A DNA stretch of 64,000 bases from Leifsonia xyli (GCA_001647635.1 CP014761.1:124001-188000); one strand, 5' to 3'; positions 34,491 through 46,297 are shown, numbered from the stretch's first letter. Numbers and translations are program-made. The notes: a model not told the origin generated them from the letters alone.

Positions 34491-34537
34491 AGTCCGTCGA
34501 CGGCTGATCCGTTCACACGCTAAGGAGTTCGCAGAAC

Positions 34538-36031
34538 ATGAGCACCATCGAACCCACCTCCGGGCCGCTGACGCTGGCCGAGAAGGTCTGGAACGACCAC
34601 CTGGTCAAGAAGGGCGAGGACGGCTCGCCCGACCTCATCTACATCGACCTGCACCTCGTCCACGAGGTCACCAGCCCGCAGGCCTTCGACGGCCTGCGCA
34701 TGGCCGGGCGCCCGGTGCGCCGTCCCGATCTGACGATCGCCACCGAGGACCACAACACGCCCACCATCGGCATCGACAAGCCGATCGCGGACCTCACGAG
34801 CCGTACCCAGATCGAGACGCTGCGCCGCAACGCCGAGGAGTTCGGCATCCGCCTCCACTCGCTGGGGGACGTCGAGCAGGGCATCGTCCACGTGGTCGGC
34901 CCGCAGCTCGGCCTGACCATGCCGGGCATCACGGTCGTCTGCGGCGACTCCCACACCTCCACGCACGGCGCGTTCGGCGCGATGGCCTTCGGGATCGGCA
35001 CCAGCGAGGTGGAGCACGTGCTCGCCACGCAGACGCTCCCGCTGAAGCCGTTCAAGACCATGGCCATCACGGTCGAGGGCGAGCTGCGGCCCGGCGTGAC
35101 CGCGAAGGACATCATCCTCGCCGTCATCGCCAAGATCGGCACCGGCGGCGGCCAGGGCTACGTGCTCGAGTACCGCGGCAGCGCCATCCGCGCGCTCTCC
35201 ATGGAGGGCCGCATGACGATCTGCAACATGTCGATCGAGGCCGGCGCCCGCGCGGGCATGGTCGCACCCGACGAGACCACGTTCGCCTACCTGAAGGGCC
35301 GCCCGCACGCGCCCGAGGGCGCCGACTGGGATGAGGCGGTCGCCTACTGGAAGACGCTCCAGACCGACGACGCCGCGGTGTTCGACGCCGAGGTGTACCT
35401 CGACGCGGACGAGATCGAGCCGTTCGTCACCTGGGGCACCAACCCGGGCCAGGGCGTCTCGCTCAGCCAGGCCGTTCCGGACCCGTCCGTCATCGCCGAC
35501 CCGAACCAGCGGGCCGCTGCCGAGCGGGCGCTGGAGTACATGGACCTCGAGCCCGGTACGCCGATGAAGAGCATCCCGGTCGACGCGGTGTTCATGGGCT
35601 CGTGCACCAACAGCCGCATCGAAGATCTCCGCGCGTTCGCGTCCATCATCAAGGGGCGCACGAAGGCCGACAACGTCCGCGTGATGGTCGTCCCGGGCTC
35701 CGCCCGCGTCCGCATCGAGGCCGAGGCCGAGGGGATCGACAAGATCGTCGAGGAGTTCGGCGCCGAGTGGCGGTTCGCCGGCTGCTCCATGTGCCTGGGC
35801 ATGAACCCGGACCAGCTGGCTCCAGGGGAGCGCTGCGCCTCGACCTCGAACCGCAACTTCGAGGGCCGTCAGGGCAAGGGCGGCCGCACGCACCTCGTCT
35901 CGCCCCTGGTGGCCGCGGCGACCGCGATCCGCGGAACGCTTTCCAGCCCCTGGGACCTGGAGCACGAAGGCGGCGACACGCCGCAGGATGGCGGCACGGA
36001 TACGCGCGTCGGAGAGAAGGTGGGCGCCTGA
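34538..36031 (+). CDS. leuC: 3-isopropylmalate dehydratase large subunit
   Basis: LeuC with LeuD isomerises 2-isopropylmalate to 3-isopropylmalate in leucine synthesis. The 497-residue protein has the aconitase-fold features [29 protein letters not shown], and the 4Fe-4S ligands in [14 protein letters not shown] and [16 protein letters not shown]-terminal [19 protein letters not shown] completes the domain. The length is slightly more than the usual 470 because of a polar C-terminal tail. Start ATG 34538 has AAGGAG at 34522-34527. Its stop overlaps the leuD start by one base. Confidence 0.97.
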   Translation: MSTIEPTSGPLTLAEKVWNDHLVKKGEDGSPDLIYIDLHLVHEVTSPQAFDGLRMAGRPVRRPDLTIATEDHNTPTIGIDKPIADLTSRTQIETLRRNAEEFGIRLHSLGDVEQGIVHVVGPQLGLTMPGITVVCGDSHTSTHGAFGAMAFGIGTSEVEHVLATQTLPLKPFKTMAITVEGELRPGVTAKDIILAVIAKIGTGGGQGYVLEYRGSAIRALSMEGRMTICNMSIEAGARAGMVAPDETTFAYLKGRPHAPEGADWDEAVAYWKTLQTDDAAVFDAEVYLDADEIEPFVTWGTNPGQGVSLSQAVPDPSVIADPNQRAAAERALEYMDLEPGTPMKSIPVDAVFMGSCTNSRIEDLRAFASIIKGRTKADNVRVMVVPGSARVRIEAEAEGIDKIVEEFGAEWRFAGCSMCLGMNPDQLAPGERCASTSNRNFEGRQGKGGRTHLVSPLVAAATAIRGTLSSPWDLEHEGGDTPQDGGTDTRVGEKVGA

Positions 36032-36630
36032 TGGAGAAGTTCGAGACCGTCACCGGTACGGCCGTCCCGTTCCGGCGCAGCAACGTCGACACCGACCAGA
36101 TCATCCCGGCGGTGTTCCTCAAGCGCGTCACCAAGACCGGGTTCGACGACGCCCTCTTCCACGCCTGGCGGCAGGACCCCGACTTCATCCTCAACCGGCC
36201 CGAGTACGCCGGCGCCACGGTGCTCGTCGCCGGCCCCGACTTCGGCACGGGTTCGTCACGCGAACACGCCGTGTGGGCGCTCCGCGACTACGGCTTCCGG
36301 GTGGTCCTCAGCCCCCGCTTCGCCGACATCTTCCGCGGCAACTCGGGCAAGCAGGGCCTGCTCACCGGCGTGATCTCCGAGGAGGACGCCGAGCGGCTCT
36401 GGGAGGCCATCGAGGCCCAGCCGGGAATAGCCGCGACCGTGGATCTGGTTGCCAAGACTGCGACCGTCGGAGAAGTCCAGGTGTCTTTCGACATCGACGA
36501 CTACACTCGCTGGCGTTTGCTCGAAGGGTTGGACGACATCGCCCTGACCCTGCGCGACGAGGCGCTCATCTCCGAATACGAATCGGGCCGCGCGAGCTGG
36601 CGGCCCACGACCCTCCCGGTGAAACTTTGA
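36031..36630 (+). CDS. leuD: 3-isopropylmalate dehydratase small subunit
   Basis: This 199-residue swivel-domain subunit partners LeuC. It shows [40 protein letters not shown] and [12 protein letters not shown], the standard LeuD motifs for substrate binding. The length is normal. ATG 36031 directly follows leuC (TGATG). Its stop overlaps the TTG proposed for murA, so murA may be translationally coupled to leucine genes, an order known in this family of bacteria. Confidence 0.96.
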   Translation: MEKFETVTGTAVPFRRSNVDTDQIIPAVFLKRVTKTGFDDALFHAWRQDPDFILNRPEYAGATVLVAGPDFGTGSSREHAVWALRDYGFRVVLSPRFADIFRGNSGKQGLLTGVISEEDAERLWEAIEAQPGIAATVDLVAKTATVGEVQVSFDIDDYTRWRLLEGLDDIALTLRDEALISEYESGRASWRPTTLPVKL

Positions 36631-37996
36631 ACTCACTTCTTCAGGACGCCCAGGCAGCTGGGGCACGCGTCGGCCTCAAGGGCGACCGCATCACGATCAA
36701 CGGCGGCATCCCCTGCGGGGCCGCATCGAGGTCCGCGGCGCCAAGAACTTCGTCACGAAGGCGATGGTCGCCGCGATCCTCGGTGAAGGCCCGAGCGTTC
36801 TGCGGAACGTTCCCGACATCTCCGACGTCCGCGTGGTCCGCGGGCTGCTCGAGGTGCACGGCGTCAAGGTGACCGACGGCGCCGAGGAGGGCGAGCTCCT
36901 GCTCGACCCGAGCGCGGTCGAGTCGGCGCACATGGCCGACATCGACGCGCACGCCGGCTCCAGCCGCATCCCGATCCTGTTCTGCGGCCCGCTGCTGCAC
37001 AAGCTGGGCGAGGCGTTCATCCCCGACCTCGGCGGCTGCCGCATCGGCGACCGCCCGATCGACTACCACCTCGAGATGCTGCGCAAGTTCGGCGCGATCG
37101 TCGACAAGCTGCCGAGCGGCATCCGGATGACGGCCCCGAACGGCCTCAAGGGCGCCAAGCTCGAGCTCCCGTACCCGAGCGTCGGCGCGACCGAGCAGGT
37201 GCTGCTGACCGCCGTCCGCGCCGAGGGCATCACCGAGCTCAAGGGCGCGGCGATCGAGCCCGAGATCATGGACCTCATCAACGTCCTGCAGAAGATGGGC
37301 GCGATCATCTCGGTCGACACCGACCGTGTGATCCGCATCGAGGGCGTCGACCGGCTCGAGGGCTACAGCCACACCGCGCTGTTCGACCGCAACGAGGCCG
37401 CCAGCTGGGCCGCCGCGGCGCTCGCGACCGGCGGCGACATCTACGTCGGCGGCGCCCGCCAGCCCGAGATGCTCACCTTCCTCAACGTCTTCCGCAAGGT
37501 CGGCGGCGCGTTCGAGATCCACGACGACGGCATCCGCTTCTTCCACCCGGGAGGCCCGCTGAAGCCCGTCGTGATCGAGACCGACGTGCACCCCGGCTTC
37601 ATGACCGACTGGCAGCAGCCGCTCGTCGTGGCGCTCGCCAAGGCGGAGGGCGTGTCGATCGTCCACGAGACCGTGTACGAGCAGCGCTTCGGCTTCGTGG
37701 ACGCGCTCAACGACATGGGCGCCAAGATCCAGGTGCACAAGGAGTGCCTCGGCGGCCACCCGTGCCGCTTCGGCCAGCGCAACTTCAACCACTCCGCGGT
37801 CATCATGGGCCCGGTGCAGCTGACCGGCGCCGACATCGAGGTCCCGGACCTCCGCGGCGGCTTCAGCCACCTCATCGCGGCGCTGACCGCCGAGGGCCGC
37901 TCCACCGTGAGCAACGTCGGCATCATCAGCCGCGGCTACGAGAACTTCATCACCAAGCTGGAGCTCCTCGGCGCCGACTTCACGATGGAGGGTTGA
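36627..37996 (+). pseudogene. murA: UDP-N-acetylglucosamine 1-carboxyvinyltransferase, frameshifted as read
   Basis: MurA catalyses the first committed step of peptidoglycan synthesis, transferring enolpyruvate to UDP-GlcNAc. The N-terminus (TTG 36627; [20 protein letters not shown], then ITINGG) and the body are in different frames. Adding one C to the C4 run 36710-36713 gives IPLRGRIEVRGAKNFVTKAM and a normal 456-residue protein. Later motifs GAKLELPYPSVGATEQVLLT and the active-site Cys region HAGSSRIPILFCGPLL are present. The Cys of the fosfomycin-binding loop appears as Asp in AHMADIDAHAGSSR, as in many actinobacteria. Because the gene is essential, the break is almost certainly a consensus error. 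Confidence 0.88.
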
Positions 37997-38014
37997 TCCT
38001 CCCGTCCGCGGCCG

Positions 38015-38036
38015 GGCATGCGCCGAGCGCCATGCC
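38015..38036 (+). terminator. Possible weak hairpin after murA
   Basis: GGCATG-CGC (38015-38023) can pair with GCG-CATGCC (38027-38036, one bulged C). No T-tract follows. It may be a processing or factor-dependent termination site. Confidence 0.3.
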
Positions 38037-38053
38037 GGGTCGCGGATAATGGG

Positions 38054-38826
38054 ATGGTGCCTGAAACCGTGACGCCTCCGAAGAAGCAGCGCTCCGAGAA
38101 GAGCCGCCCGTCCATCTTCTGGGTCCTGGCGGGACTCATCATCCCGATCGGGAGCCTGCTCGCGCGGTTCCGGATCGTGGATGGCGACAAGCTTCCCCGC
38201 ACCGGCGCTTTCATCCTCACGCCGAACCACTACACCGAGATCGATCCGGTCATGATCGGCATCGTGTCGTGGAAGCTGGGGCGCCTGCCGCGCTTCCTCG
38301 CGAAGGACAGCCTGTTCAAGGTCCCTGTGCTCGGATGGTTCCTGCGCAAGTCCGGTCAGGTCCCCGTCTCCCGCGGGGGAGCGCCCGCGGCGCGGCGCCC
38401 CTCGAAGCCGCGCAGAAGATCGCCGAGGAGGGGCGGATCGTGATCATCTACCCCGAGGGCTCCCTCACGCGCGACCCCGACATGTGGCCGATGCGCGGCA
38501 AGAGCGGCGCGGCCCGGATGGCCCTGGAGCAGGACATCCCGGTCATCCCGATCGCCCACTGGGGCACCCAGCAGGTCATGGCGCGCTATGCCAAGAAGAT
38601 CAGCTGGTTCCCGCGCAAGACGATCGACGTGAAGGTGGGCGACCCGGTCGATCTCTCCGCGTTCCGCGGCCGGCCGCTCGACAACTCCACACTGACCGAG
38701 GCGACCGCGGTGATCATGGACGCGATCACCGCTCTCCTCGAGGACCTGCGCGGCGAGAAGGCCCCGGCCGAGCGCTGGGATCCGACCAAGCACGACCAGA
38801 AGGAGACGGGCCGCTTCGATGGCTAG
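38054..38826 (+). pseudogene. plsC: 1-acyl-sn-glycerol-3-phosphate acyltransferase (PlsC type), frameshifted as read
   Basis: The enzyme acylates lysophosphatidic acid in phospholipid synthesis. The acyltransferase motifs are TPNHYTEIDPVM (the HX4D-type site), FLAKDSLFKVPVLGWFLRK, GQVPVSRGG and IIYPEGSLTRDP (the EG-S motif). The frame changes at the G5 run 38375-38379. Adding one G gives VSRGGSARGAAPLEAAQKIA and a 257-residue protein. An N-terminal hydrophobic segment (IFWVLAGLIIPIGSLLA) would anchor it. ATG 38054 is four bases after a GATAAT -10 (38045-38050), so the start may instead be GTG 38057 on a leaderless message. It precedes gpsA, as in other Microbacteriaceae. Confidence 0.85.
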
Positions 38827-39860
38827 AGCAGTGAAGCCTCCTGTCGCCCGTCCCCGCCGCATCGCCGTCCTCGGCGCCGGCAGCTGGGGCACCACGTTCG
38901 CGAAGATCCTCGCCGACGGCGGCTCCGATGTCGTGCTGTGGGCGCGGCGTCCGGAGATCGCCCGTGAGATCAACGAGGTGAAGCGCAACAGCGACTACCT
39001 GGAGGGCATCAACCTCCCGCGCAACCTCCGGGCGACCGCGCGTCTCGGCGAGGCGATGCGGGATGCGGAGCAGGTGTTCGTCTCGATCCCCAGCCAGACC
39101 CTCCGGTCGAACCTGGAGGCGATGGTCCCGTTCCTGGGGCCCGAGACCGTGGTCGTCAGCCTGATGAAGGGCGTCGAGAAGGGCACCGGCCTGCGGATGA
39201 GTGAGGTGATCGCCCAGGGCCTGCCGATCGAGCCGGAGCGGATCGCGGTCGCCTCCGGCCCCAACCTCGCGCTCGAGATCGCCCGCGAGCAGCCGACCGC
39301 CGCGGTCGTCTCCTCGGCGAGCCTCGAGACCGCGCAGGCCGTCGCCATCTCGGCGACCAACCGCTACTTCCGCAGCTTCGTCAACACCGACGTGATCGGC
39401 ACGGAGTTCGGCGGCGTGCTCAAGAACCTCATCGCCGTAGCCATCGGCATCGTCGACGGCGTCGGCTACGGCGAGAACACCAAGGCCTCGATCATCACGC
39501 GCGGCCTGGTCGAGATGACCGACTTCGCGGTGGCGTACGGCGCGCAGCCCGAGACGCTCTCCGGCCTCGCCGGGCTCGGCGACCTCATCGCGACCTGCGA
39601 GTCGCCGCTCAGCCGCAACAACACAGCCGGGCGCCTGCTCGGCCAGGGCTACGGCTTCCACGACGTCGTGAAGCAGATGAACCAGACCGCGGAGGGCCTC
39701 GCGTCGGTGGCGCCCATCCTGAGCCTGGCCGAGGCGCGCGGCGTGGACATGCCGATCGTCCGTCAGGTGAGCCAGGTGCTCGCCGGTACGCTCGATCCGA
39801 AGGACATCGCGCCGCATCTCACGACGGATTCGGACGAGCCGCAAGGCGAAAGGACATTGG

Positions 39861-40958
<1,098 letters not shown>

Positions 40959-40972
40959 GCACGGGTGCCGGC

Positions 40973-41470
40973 CTACGGCGCCGGCGTCTCCGTCGGGTCG
41001 GTGTCCAGCGTCGACAGGCACTTCTGCGTCTGCGGCACGGTCTGCACCGCGCTCGCGAACTCGGGCAGCACTGAGGAGTCCGAGACCCCTGCGACGTGGT
41101 CGATGATGACCTCGGTTGCCGGGGTCCGCCCGAACGTCTGGTAGACGATGGTCTTGGCCGCCGGGTCGGTCATGAGCACCCAGTCCACGCCATTCACGTT
41201 CACGCACGGTTTCGTCGTCGCCCCGATCGGCGGCACCCCGCAGCGCAGGATGACGGCGGCCGGGTCGCCCCAGGCGCCGGTGGCCTGCGCGTCGGTCTCG
41301 CGCTTCGCCTTGTCTGCCACGGTGTCGGGCAGGCGGACGCTGATCTCGGCGCAGCCGGGCGCGTTGCTGTCGGCCGCGGGGTCGAGCGAGACGGTGGGCG
41401 CGCATCCCGCGAGGAGCAGAGCGGCGCCGGCGAGCAGGAGGGCCGGCAGGGCATGGCGACGAGAGGACAT
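40973..41470 (-). CDS. DUF3515-family lipoprotein
   Basis: This 165-residue lipoprotein starts MSSRRHALPALLLAGAALLL and has a lipobox LLAGC with Cys at about 22. The remainder matches the actinobacterial DUF3515 family: VRLPDTVADKAKRETDAQAT, AWGDPAAVILRCGVPP and VNGVDWVLM. The family is found next to ddl and thiL in many actinobacteria, as here, but its job in the envelope is unknown. It is divergent from thiL by 25 bases. Confidence 0.85.
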   Translation of the reverse strand: MSSRRHALPALLLAGAALLLAGCAPTVSLDPAADSNAPGCAEISVRLPDTVADKAKRETDAQATGAWGDPAAVILRCGVPPIGATTKPCVNVNGVDWVLMTDPAAKTIVYQTFGRTPATEVIIDHVAGVSDSSVLPEFASAVQTVPQTQKCLSTLDTDPTETPAP

Positions 41471-41495
41471 CCGTTTCAGGCTACCGTTTCAGATC

Positions 41496-42496
41496 ATGGG
41501 AAACTCTGGGAGCGACGCGGCCGGCCTCACCCTCGGGAGGCGTCGGAGCGCGAGGCGCTTCGCCGCATCTTCCCGCGGCTGCCGGAGTCCCGGGCGACGC
41601 TGGTCGGGCCGGGCGACGACGCGGCCGTGCTCGCCGCCCCCGACGGCCGGTTCGTCGTGACGACGGACATGATGGTGCACGGCCCCGACTTCCGCCTTGC
41701 CTGGTCGGGCCCGGTCGACCTGGGCTGGAAGGCCGCCGCCACGAACCTTTCGGATGTCGCCGCCATGGGCGCCGTGCCCACCGCGCTGGTCGTGGCGATC
41801 GCCGCGCCGCCGGAGACGGAGGTCGCCTGGTTGGAGGGCGTCGCGGACGGCTTTCGGATGGCGTGCGCCGAGCTGGCCCCGGGCTGCGGGGTCGTCGGGG
41901 GCGACCTCTCCGTCTCGGCGACCCTGACGTTCGCCGTCACCGCGTTCGGCGACCTCGAGGGACGCGCGCCCGTCCTGCGGAGCGGCGCGCGCCCCGGGGA
42001 TGTCGTGGCGGTGTCCGGCACGCTGGGGGAGGCCGCCACCGGACTGCGCCTCCTCTTCGCAGAGGCCGTGGATGCCGCGGGCGAGCCGGATGCGGAGCGC
42101 TTCGCCGCCGTCGCTGCCGCGCATCCCGAGACCGTCGGCGCGCAGCTGCGGCCGCGACCCCCGATCACCGACGGACCGCTCGCGGCGGAGGCGGGCGCGA
42201 CCGCGATGCTCGATCTCAGCGACGGACTGGCGCTCGACGCGCGGCGCGTGGCCGAGGCGAGCGGCGTCGCGATCGACCTCGACGCGACCGCGCTGGGACC
42301 CGACCCCCGGACCGCGCTCACCGGCGGTGAGGACCACGGCCTGTTCGCCGCCTTCCCGCCGGACGTCCCGCTCCCCGGCGGCTTCCGCCGCGTCGGCGTC
42401 GTCCGCGCGGGCGAGGGCCTCTTCGTCGACGGCCGCCCTTTCTCCGAGCGCGGCGGGTGGGATCCCTACCTCGAATGGGACGGCTACCGCGGCTAG
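41496..42496 (+). pseudogene. thiL: Thiamine-monophosphate kinase, frameshifted as read
   Basis: ThiL phosphorylates thiamine monophosphate to the active diphosphate. The body has VGPGDDAAVL, VTTDMMVHGPDFRLAW, LGWKAAATNLSDVAAMGAVP, GDLSVSATLTFAVTAFGDLE and LDLSDGLALDARRVAEASG, the family's metal and nucleotide motifs. The natural start MGNSGSDAAGLTL (ATG 41496) is in another frame. One added base near 41527-41541 (for example G3 to G4 in CTCGGGAGG) reads LTLGEASEREALRRIF and gives 333 residues. A TACCGT -10-like box (41482-41487) suggests a leaderless message. Its TAG stop shares CTAG with the convergent rsmD stop. Confidence 0.82.
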
Positions 42497-43089
42497 GCCG
42501 CCGAGGGGACGGGGGACATCCAGAAGATCGCGGTCTCGCCGTAGTCCTTGCGGCGTTCGAGTCTCAGGCCGGCGGGGAGCGTCGGCTCGGGGTCGCGCGC
42601 GCTGCGCTCGACGCACACGATGGCGTCCTCCGCGAGGAGCGAAACCAATACGCTCAACACGTCGAGCAGCTCGTGGTCGGGCAGGTCGTACGGCGGGTCG
42701 ATGAAGACGACGTCGAACGGGCCGGAGGCGCCGGTCAGGTATGACGACACCGTTCCGGCCCGCACGTCGATGGTGGGCAGCGGATGCGGTGCGTGCCGCG
42801 ACGCCGCGCGGGCGGACACAGCGAGCGCAGCGGCGTTGCGGCGGCACACCTGCGCCGCGGCCGCGTTCTTCTCCACCAGCACCGCGGACGCCGCCCCGCG
42901 GCTCACCGCCTCCAGCGCGAGCGCCCCCGACCCGGCGTACAGGTCGAGCACCCGGGCACCGTGGACGGCGTCCCGCGCGTCCAGGGCCGAGAAGATCGCC
43001 TCGCGCACCCGGTCGCTGGTGGGGCGCGTGCCGTTCTTCGGGACCTGCAGGGTGAGCGATCCGGCGAAGCCGGCGACGATTCGGGTCAT
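42493..43089 (-). CDS. rsmD: 16S rRNA (guanine(966)-N(2))-methyltransferase RsmD
   Basis: This 198-residue SAM-dependent methyltransferase modifies G966 of 16S rRNA. Key features are MTRIVAGFAGSLTLQVPKNG, TSDRVREAIFSALDARDA, VLDLYAGSGALALEAVSRGA (SAM-binding motif I) and VVFIDPPYDLPD (the DPPY motif IV). The length is typical. It converges on thiL with a shared CTAG and is divergent from the TPR gene. Its neighbourhood with recG and coaD is the usual actinobacterial arrangement. Confidence 0.94.
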   Translation of the reverse strand: MTRIVAGFAGSLTLQVPKNGTRPTSDRVREAIFSALDARDAVHGARVLDLYAGSGALALEAVSRGAASAVLVEKNAAAAQVCRRNAAALAVSARAASRHAPHPLPTIDVRAGTVSSYLTGASGPFDVVFIDPPYDLPDHELLDVLSVLVSLLAEDAIVCVERSARDPEPTLPAGLRLERRKDYGETAIFWMSPVPSAA

Positions 43090-43137
43090 AGCCCCACTAA
43101 CCTAGCGTCGCGCGGGACCAGCGGCCAGAATGTGGGC

Positions 43138-43923
43138 ATGGAGGAACGCCTGGAGCAGGCAGAGCTCGACGCCCTGTGGCTCCCCGGTGACCCGATCGCC
43201 TCCGCCGAACGGCTGGCCGCTGCCGCCGCCGAACCGGCACGATCGGAGGTCGTCCGGGCCGAGCTGCAGACGCAGCGCGCCCGCGCGCTCGGCCTCCAGG
43301 GCCGCATCGAGGAGGCGGAGGCGCTGCTCGACTCCCTGGAGCCCGCGAGCGGCGTGCTGGAGGTGCGGGTGCTGCTCGAGCGGGGCCACGTGCGGCTCGC
43401 CGCCGATCGACCCGACGAGGCCGTGCCGCTGCTCGAGGCGGCGCTGCGGGCGGCGCGGCGGGATGCGGACATCGCCCTAGCGGTCGAGACGGCCCTCGCG
43501 CTGGCCGAGGCCGACCGTCCGCACACCGACCAGTGGATCGAGGAGGGACTCGCCGATCTGGCGGGCACCGGCGACCCGCGCGTCCTTCGATGGGGCGTCG
43601 TCCTGCACGACGTCCGCGGTTGGGCCCGTCTCGATGACGGGGACGCGGAGGCGGCTCTGGTCTCGTTCGAGGACGCGGCGGACTACGCCGAACGCTACGG
43701 CACCGCCGACCAGCGGTTCGCCGCACAGTGGGCGACGGGCCGTGCGCTGCGGGACCTCGGCCGGGTCGAGGAGGCGTTGAGGCTGCAGGAGCGGCTGTAC
43801 GCCGACCGGCCCGGCGAGAAGGCGGTCGAGGAGGAGCTCGCCCTGCTGCGCGCGATCGTCGCGCACCGGGACGCGGGGAGCGCGGGCGAGACGTCGGACG
43901 AGGCGCATACGATCGAGTCATGA
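43138..43923 (+). CDS. Tetratricopeptide-repeat protein
   Basis: This 261-residue, strongly helical, Ala/Glu/Arg-rich protein has TPR-like units, for example ALGLQGRIEEAEALLDSLEP, GHVRLAADRPDEAVPLLEAA and WATGRALRDLGRVEEALRLQ. It has no signal or membrane segment. TPR proteins act as scaffolds, and no partner can be named. ATG 43138 is preceded by AGAATG near 43125-43130, so the message may be leaderless. Its stop overlaps the recG start by ATGA, which indicates coexpression with the helicase. Confidence 0.75.
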   Translation: MEERLEQAELDALWLPGDPIASAERLAAAAAEPARSEVVRAELQTQRARALGLQGRIEEAEALLDSLEPASGVLEVRVLLERGHVRLAADRPDEAVPLLEAALRAARRDADIALAVETALALAEADRPHTDQWIEEGLADLAGTGDPRVLRWGVVLHDVRGWARLDDGDAEAALVSFEDAADYAERYGTADQRFAAQWATGRALRDLGRVEEALRLQERLYADRPGEKAVEEELALLRAIVAHRDAGSAGETSDEAHTIES

Positions 43924-46151
43924 CCTCCGCTTCCGCCCCGGCCGGCACCGGGTCCGCTGACGCGGGCGCGCTGTCCCTCGACGCCCGGCTCACCGGCGTG
44001 CTCGGCGGTCGTACGGCCTCGGCCTTCGAGAAGGCGTTCGGGATGCGGACCCTCGCCGACCTGCTCAGCCACTATCCGCGGCGCTACGCGAAGCGCGGCG
44101 AGCTGACGGCTCTCGCGAACCTCCCGCTGGATGAGAACGTCACGATCATCGCCGAGGTGCTGCGCGTGCAGGAGCGGCCGATGCGGGCGCGGCGCGGCAG
44201 CATCCTCGAGGTGAAGATCTCCGACGGCGAGGGCATCCTCACCCTGACGTTCTTCAATCAGGCGTGGCGCTCCCGCGAGCTCGTGCCGGGGGTGCGCGGG
44301 ATCTTCGCCGGCAAGGTGTCCGCGTATCGCGGCGCCCTGCAGCTGGCGCACCCGGACTACGAGCTGTTCGAACCGGACGCCGAGAACGCCGTGAGCCCCG
44401 GCAGCGCGGCGGCGAAGGACTGGGCGATGACGCCCATCCCGATCTATCCGGCGACCGGTACCGTGGCGAGCTGGCAGGTGCAGAAGGCGGTCGGCCTGGC
44501 CCTGGACGCGCTCGGCTCCGTTCCCGACCCGGTCCCGGACGCCGTGGTCGTCGAATGCGGGCTGGTGCCGTTCCGGGAGGCGCTGGAGGGCATCCACCGC
44601 CCGCAGAAGGACGCCCAGTGGCAGCGGGCGCGCGATTCGCTGCGGTTCCAGGAGGCATTCGTGCTGCAGGCGGCTCTGCTGCAGCAGCGGGCGGCGACAC
44701 GGCAGGTCGCGGCCACGCCGCGCGTCGCAGCCCCCGGCGGACTCCTGGAGCGGTTCGACGCCGCGCTGCCCTTCGCGCTGACCGGCGACCAGGATGTGGT
44801 GGGCGGCGAGATCGAACGCGACCTGGCCGGCACGGCGGCGATGCACCGGCTGGTGCAGGGCGAGGTCGGCTCCGGCAAGACGCTCGTGGCCCTGCGGGCG
44901 ATGCTCGCGGTCGCCGACTCCGGCGGCCAGTCCGCCCTGCTCGCTCCCACCGAGGTCCTCGCCGCTCAGCACCTGCGGTCGATCGCCGCGATGCTCGGCC
45001 CCGACCTCTCCGCGCAGCTCATGCCGACCCTCCTGACCGGCCAGCTCTCCGCTGCGGAGCGCAAGCGCGCGCTGCTCCGGACGGTGTCCGGCCAGGCGCG
45101 GATCGTCGTGGGCACGCACGCCCTGCTGGGGGACGCGGTCACGTTCTTCGACCTCGGGCTCGTCGTCGTCGACGAACAGCACCGCTTCGGCGTCGAGCAG
45201 CGGGAGGCGCTGCGGGCGAAGGGCGGCACGCCGCCGCACGTGCTGGTGCTGACCGCCACGCCCATCCCGCGCACGGTCGCGATGACGGTGTTCGGCGACC
45301 TGGACGTGTCGACCATCGCCCAGCTTCCCGCCGGCCGGCAAGGGATCGAGAGCTTCGTCGTGCCGCTCGCCGACCGCCCCGGCTGGGAGCGGCGCATCTG
45401 GGAGCGCGCGTCGGAGGAGATCGCGAAGGGCCGCCAGGTCTTCGTCGTCTGCCCGGCCATTTCGGGCAAGGATGTCGAAGACGACGGCGAGGAGCCGGAA
45501 CCAGCGGACGAGACGGGCGACGGCGCCCCTCCGCGCCCGATCGCGAACGTGGAGTCCGTCGCCGCGCATGTGCGCGCCGACCCGCTGTTCCGCGACGCCC
45601 GCATCGGCGTCCTCCACGGGCGCCTGCCGTCCGAGGAGAAGGACGAGGTGATGCGGTCATTCGCCGCGGGCGCCATCGACCTGCTGATCGCGACGACCGT
45701 GATCGAGGTCGGCGTCAACGTCCCGAACGCGTCGGCGATGGTGGTGCTGGATGCGGACCGCTTCGGCGTCTCGCAGCTCCACCAGCTGCGCGGCCGCGTC
45801 GGCCGGGGCGACATCCCGGGCCTGTGCCTGCTGGTCACCGCCGCCGAGCAGGGCAGCCTCGCGCGAGAACGGGTGGATGCGGTGGCCGCGACCCTGGACG
45901 GCTTCGAGCTGGCGAACGTCGACCTCGAACTGCGCCGCGAGGGCGACGTGCTCGGCAGCCGCCAGTCCGGTGGCCGGTCGTCGCTGCGGCTACTGCGCGT
46001 GGCCTCCGACGGCGAGCTCATCGCCGAGGCCCGGGTCGCGGCGGAGGAGACCCTCGAGGGCGACCCCGCGCTCGCGCAGCATCCCGCGCTCGCCGCGGCG
46101 CTGGCCCGCCGCCTCGACGAGAGCGAACGGGCCTTCCTGGGCAAGTCCTAG
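43920..46151 (+). CDS. recG: ATP-dependent DNA helicase RecG
   Basis: RecG remodels stalled replication forks and Holliday junctions. The 743-residue protein has an N-terminal wedge/OB region (SHYPRRYAKRGELTALANLP at about 44-63), Walker A QGEVGSGKTLVALRAMLA, motif II VVVDEQHRFGVEQREAL (DEQH), motif III VLTATPIPRTVAMTVFGDLD and motif VI region QLHQLRGRVGRGDIPGLCLL, plus the C-terminal RecG TRG-like stretch. The length is normal for actinobacterial RecG. It is translationally coupled to the TPR gene and ends at a bidirectional terminator. Confidence 0.96.
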   Translation: MTSASAPAGTGSADAGALSLDARLTGVLGGRTASAFEKAFGMRTLADLLSHYPRRYAKRGELTALANLPLDENVTIIAEVLRVQERPMRARRGSILEVKISDGEGILTLTFFNQAWRSRELVPGVRGIFAGKVSAYRGALQLAHPDYELFEPDAENAVSPGSAAAKDWAMTPIPIYPATGTVASWQVQKAVGLALDALGSVPDPVPDAVVVECGLVPFREALEGIHRPQKDAQWQRARDSLRFQEAFVLQAALLQQRAATRQVAATPRVAAPGGLLERFDAALPFALTGDQDVVGGEIERDLAGTAAMHRLVQGEVGSGKTLVALRAMLAVADSGGQSALLAPTEVLAAQHLRSIAAMLGPDLSAQLMPTLLTGQLSAAERKRALLRTVSGQARIVVGTHALLGDAVTFFDLGLVVVDEQHRFGVEQREALRAKGGTPPHVLVLTATPIPRTVAMTVFGDLDVSTIAQLPAGRQGIESFVVPLADRPGWERRIWERASEEIAKGRQVFVVCPAISGKDVEDDGEEPEPADETGDGAPPRPIANVESVAAHVRADPLFRDARIGVLHGRLPSEEKDEVMRSFAAGAIDLLIATTVIEVGVNVPNASAMVVLDADRFGVSQLHQLRGRVGRGDIPGLCLLVTAAEQGSLARERVDAVAATLDGFELANVDLELRREGDVLGSRQSGGRSSLRLLRVASDGELIAEARVAAEETLEGDPALAQHPALAAALARRLDESERAFLGKS

Positions 46152-46231
46152 GGTGCGTCGCTGAAGGCCCTGGCGCTGTGACGGGCAGCTCTCTTCACCT
46201 CGACCGGCGGAGCGGGTGGTGTGAAGACCGA

Positions 46232-46262
46232 GGACCGCCGCCGGTGAGTCCGGCGACGGTCC
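46232..46262. terminator. Bidirectional terminator between recG and the surface-protein gene
   Basis: GGACCGCCGCCGG (46232-46244) pairs with CCGGCGACGGTCC (46250-46262) with one mismatch and a five-base loop. The genes on either side converge on it. Neither side has a long T-run. Confidence 0.7.
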
Positions 46263-46297
46263 CTCTGGTGTTTCGTGTTGTTCAGTTCGTTGGTAGG

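Noticed and set aside
36627..37996. Phase variation as the reason for frameshifts in murA and other genes
   Set aside because: Runs are only 2-5 bases, far below usual slippage lengths, and the affected genes include essential ones. Consensus error explains all sites with one cause.
38015..38036. Strong intrinsic terminator after murA
   Set aside because: The stem is short with a bulge and has no T-tract, so it is listed only as a weak possibility.
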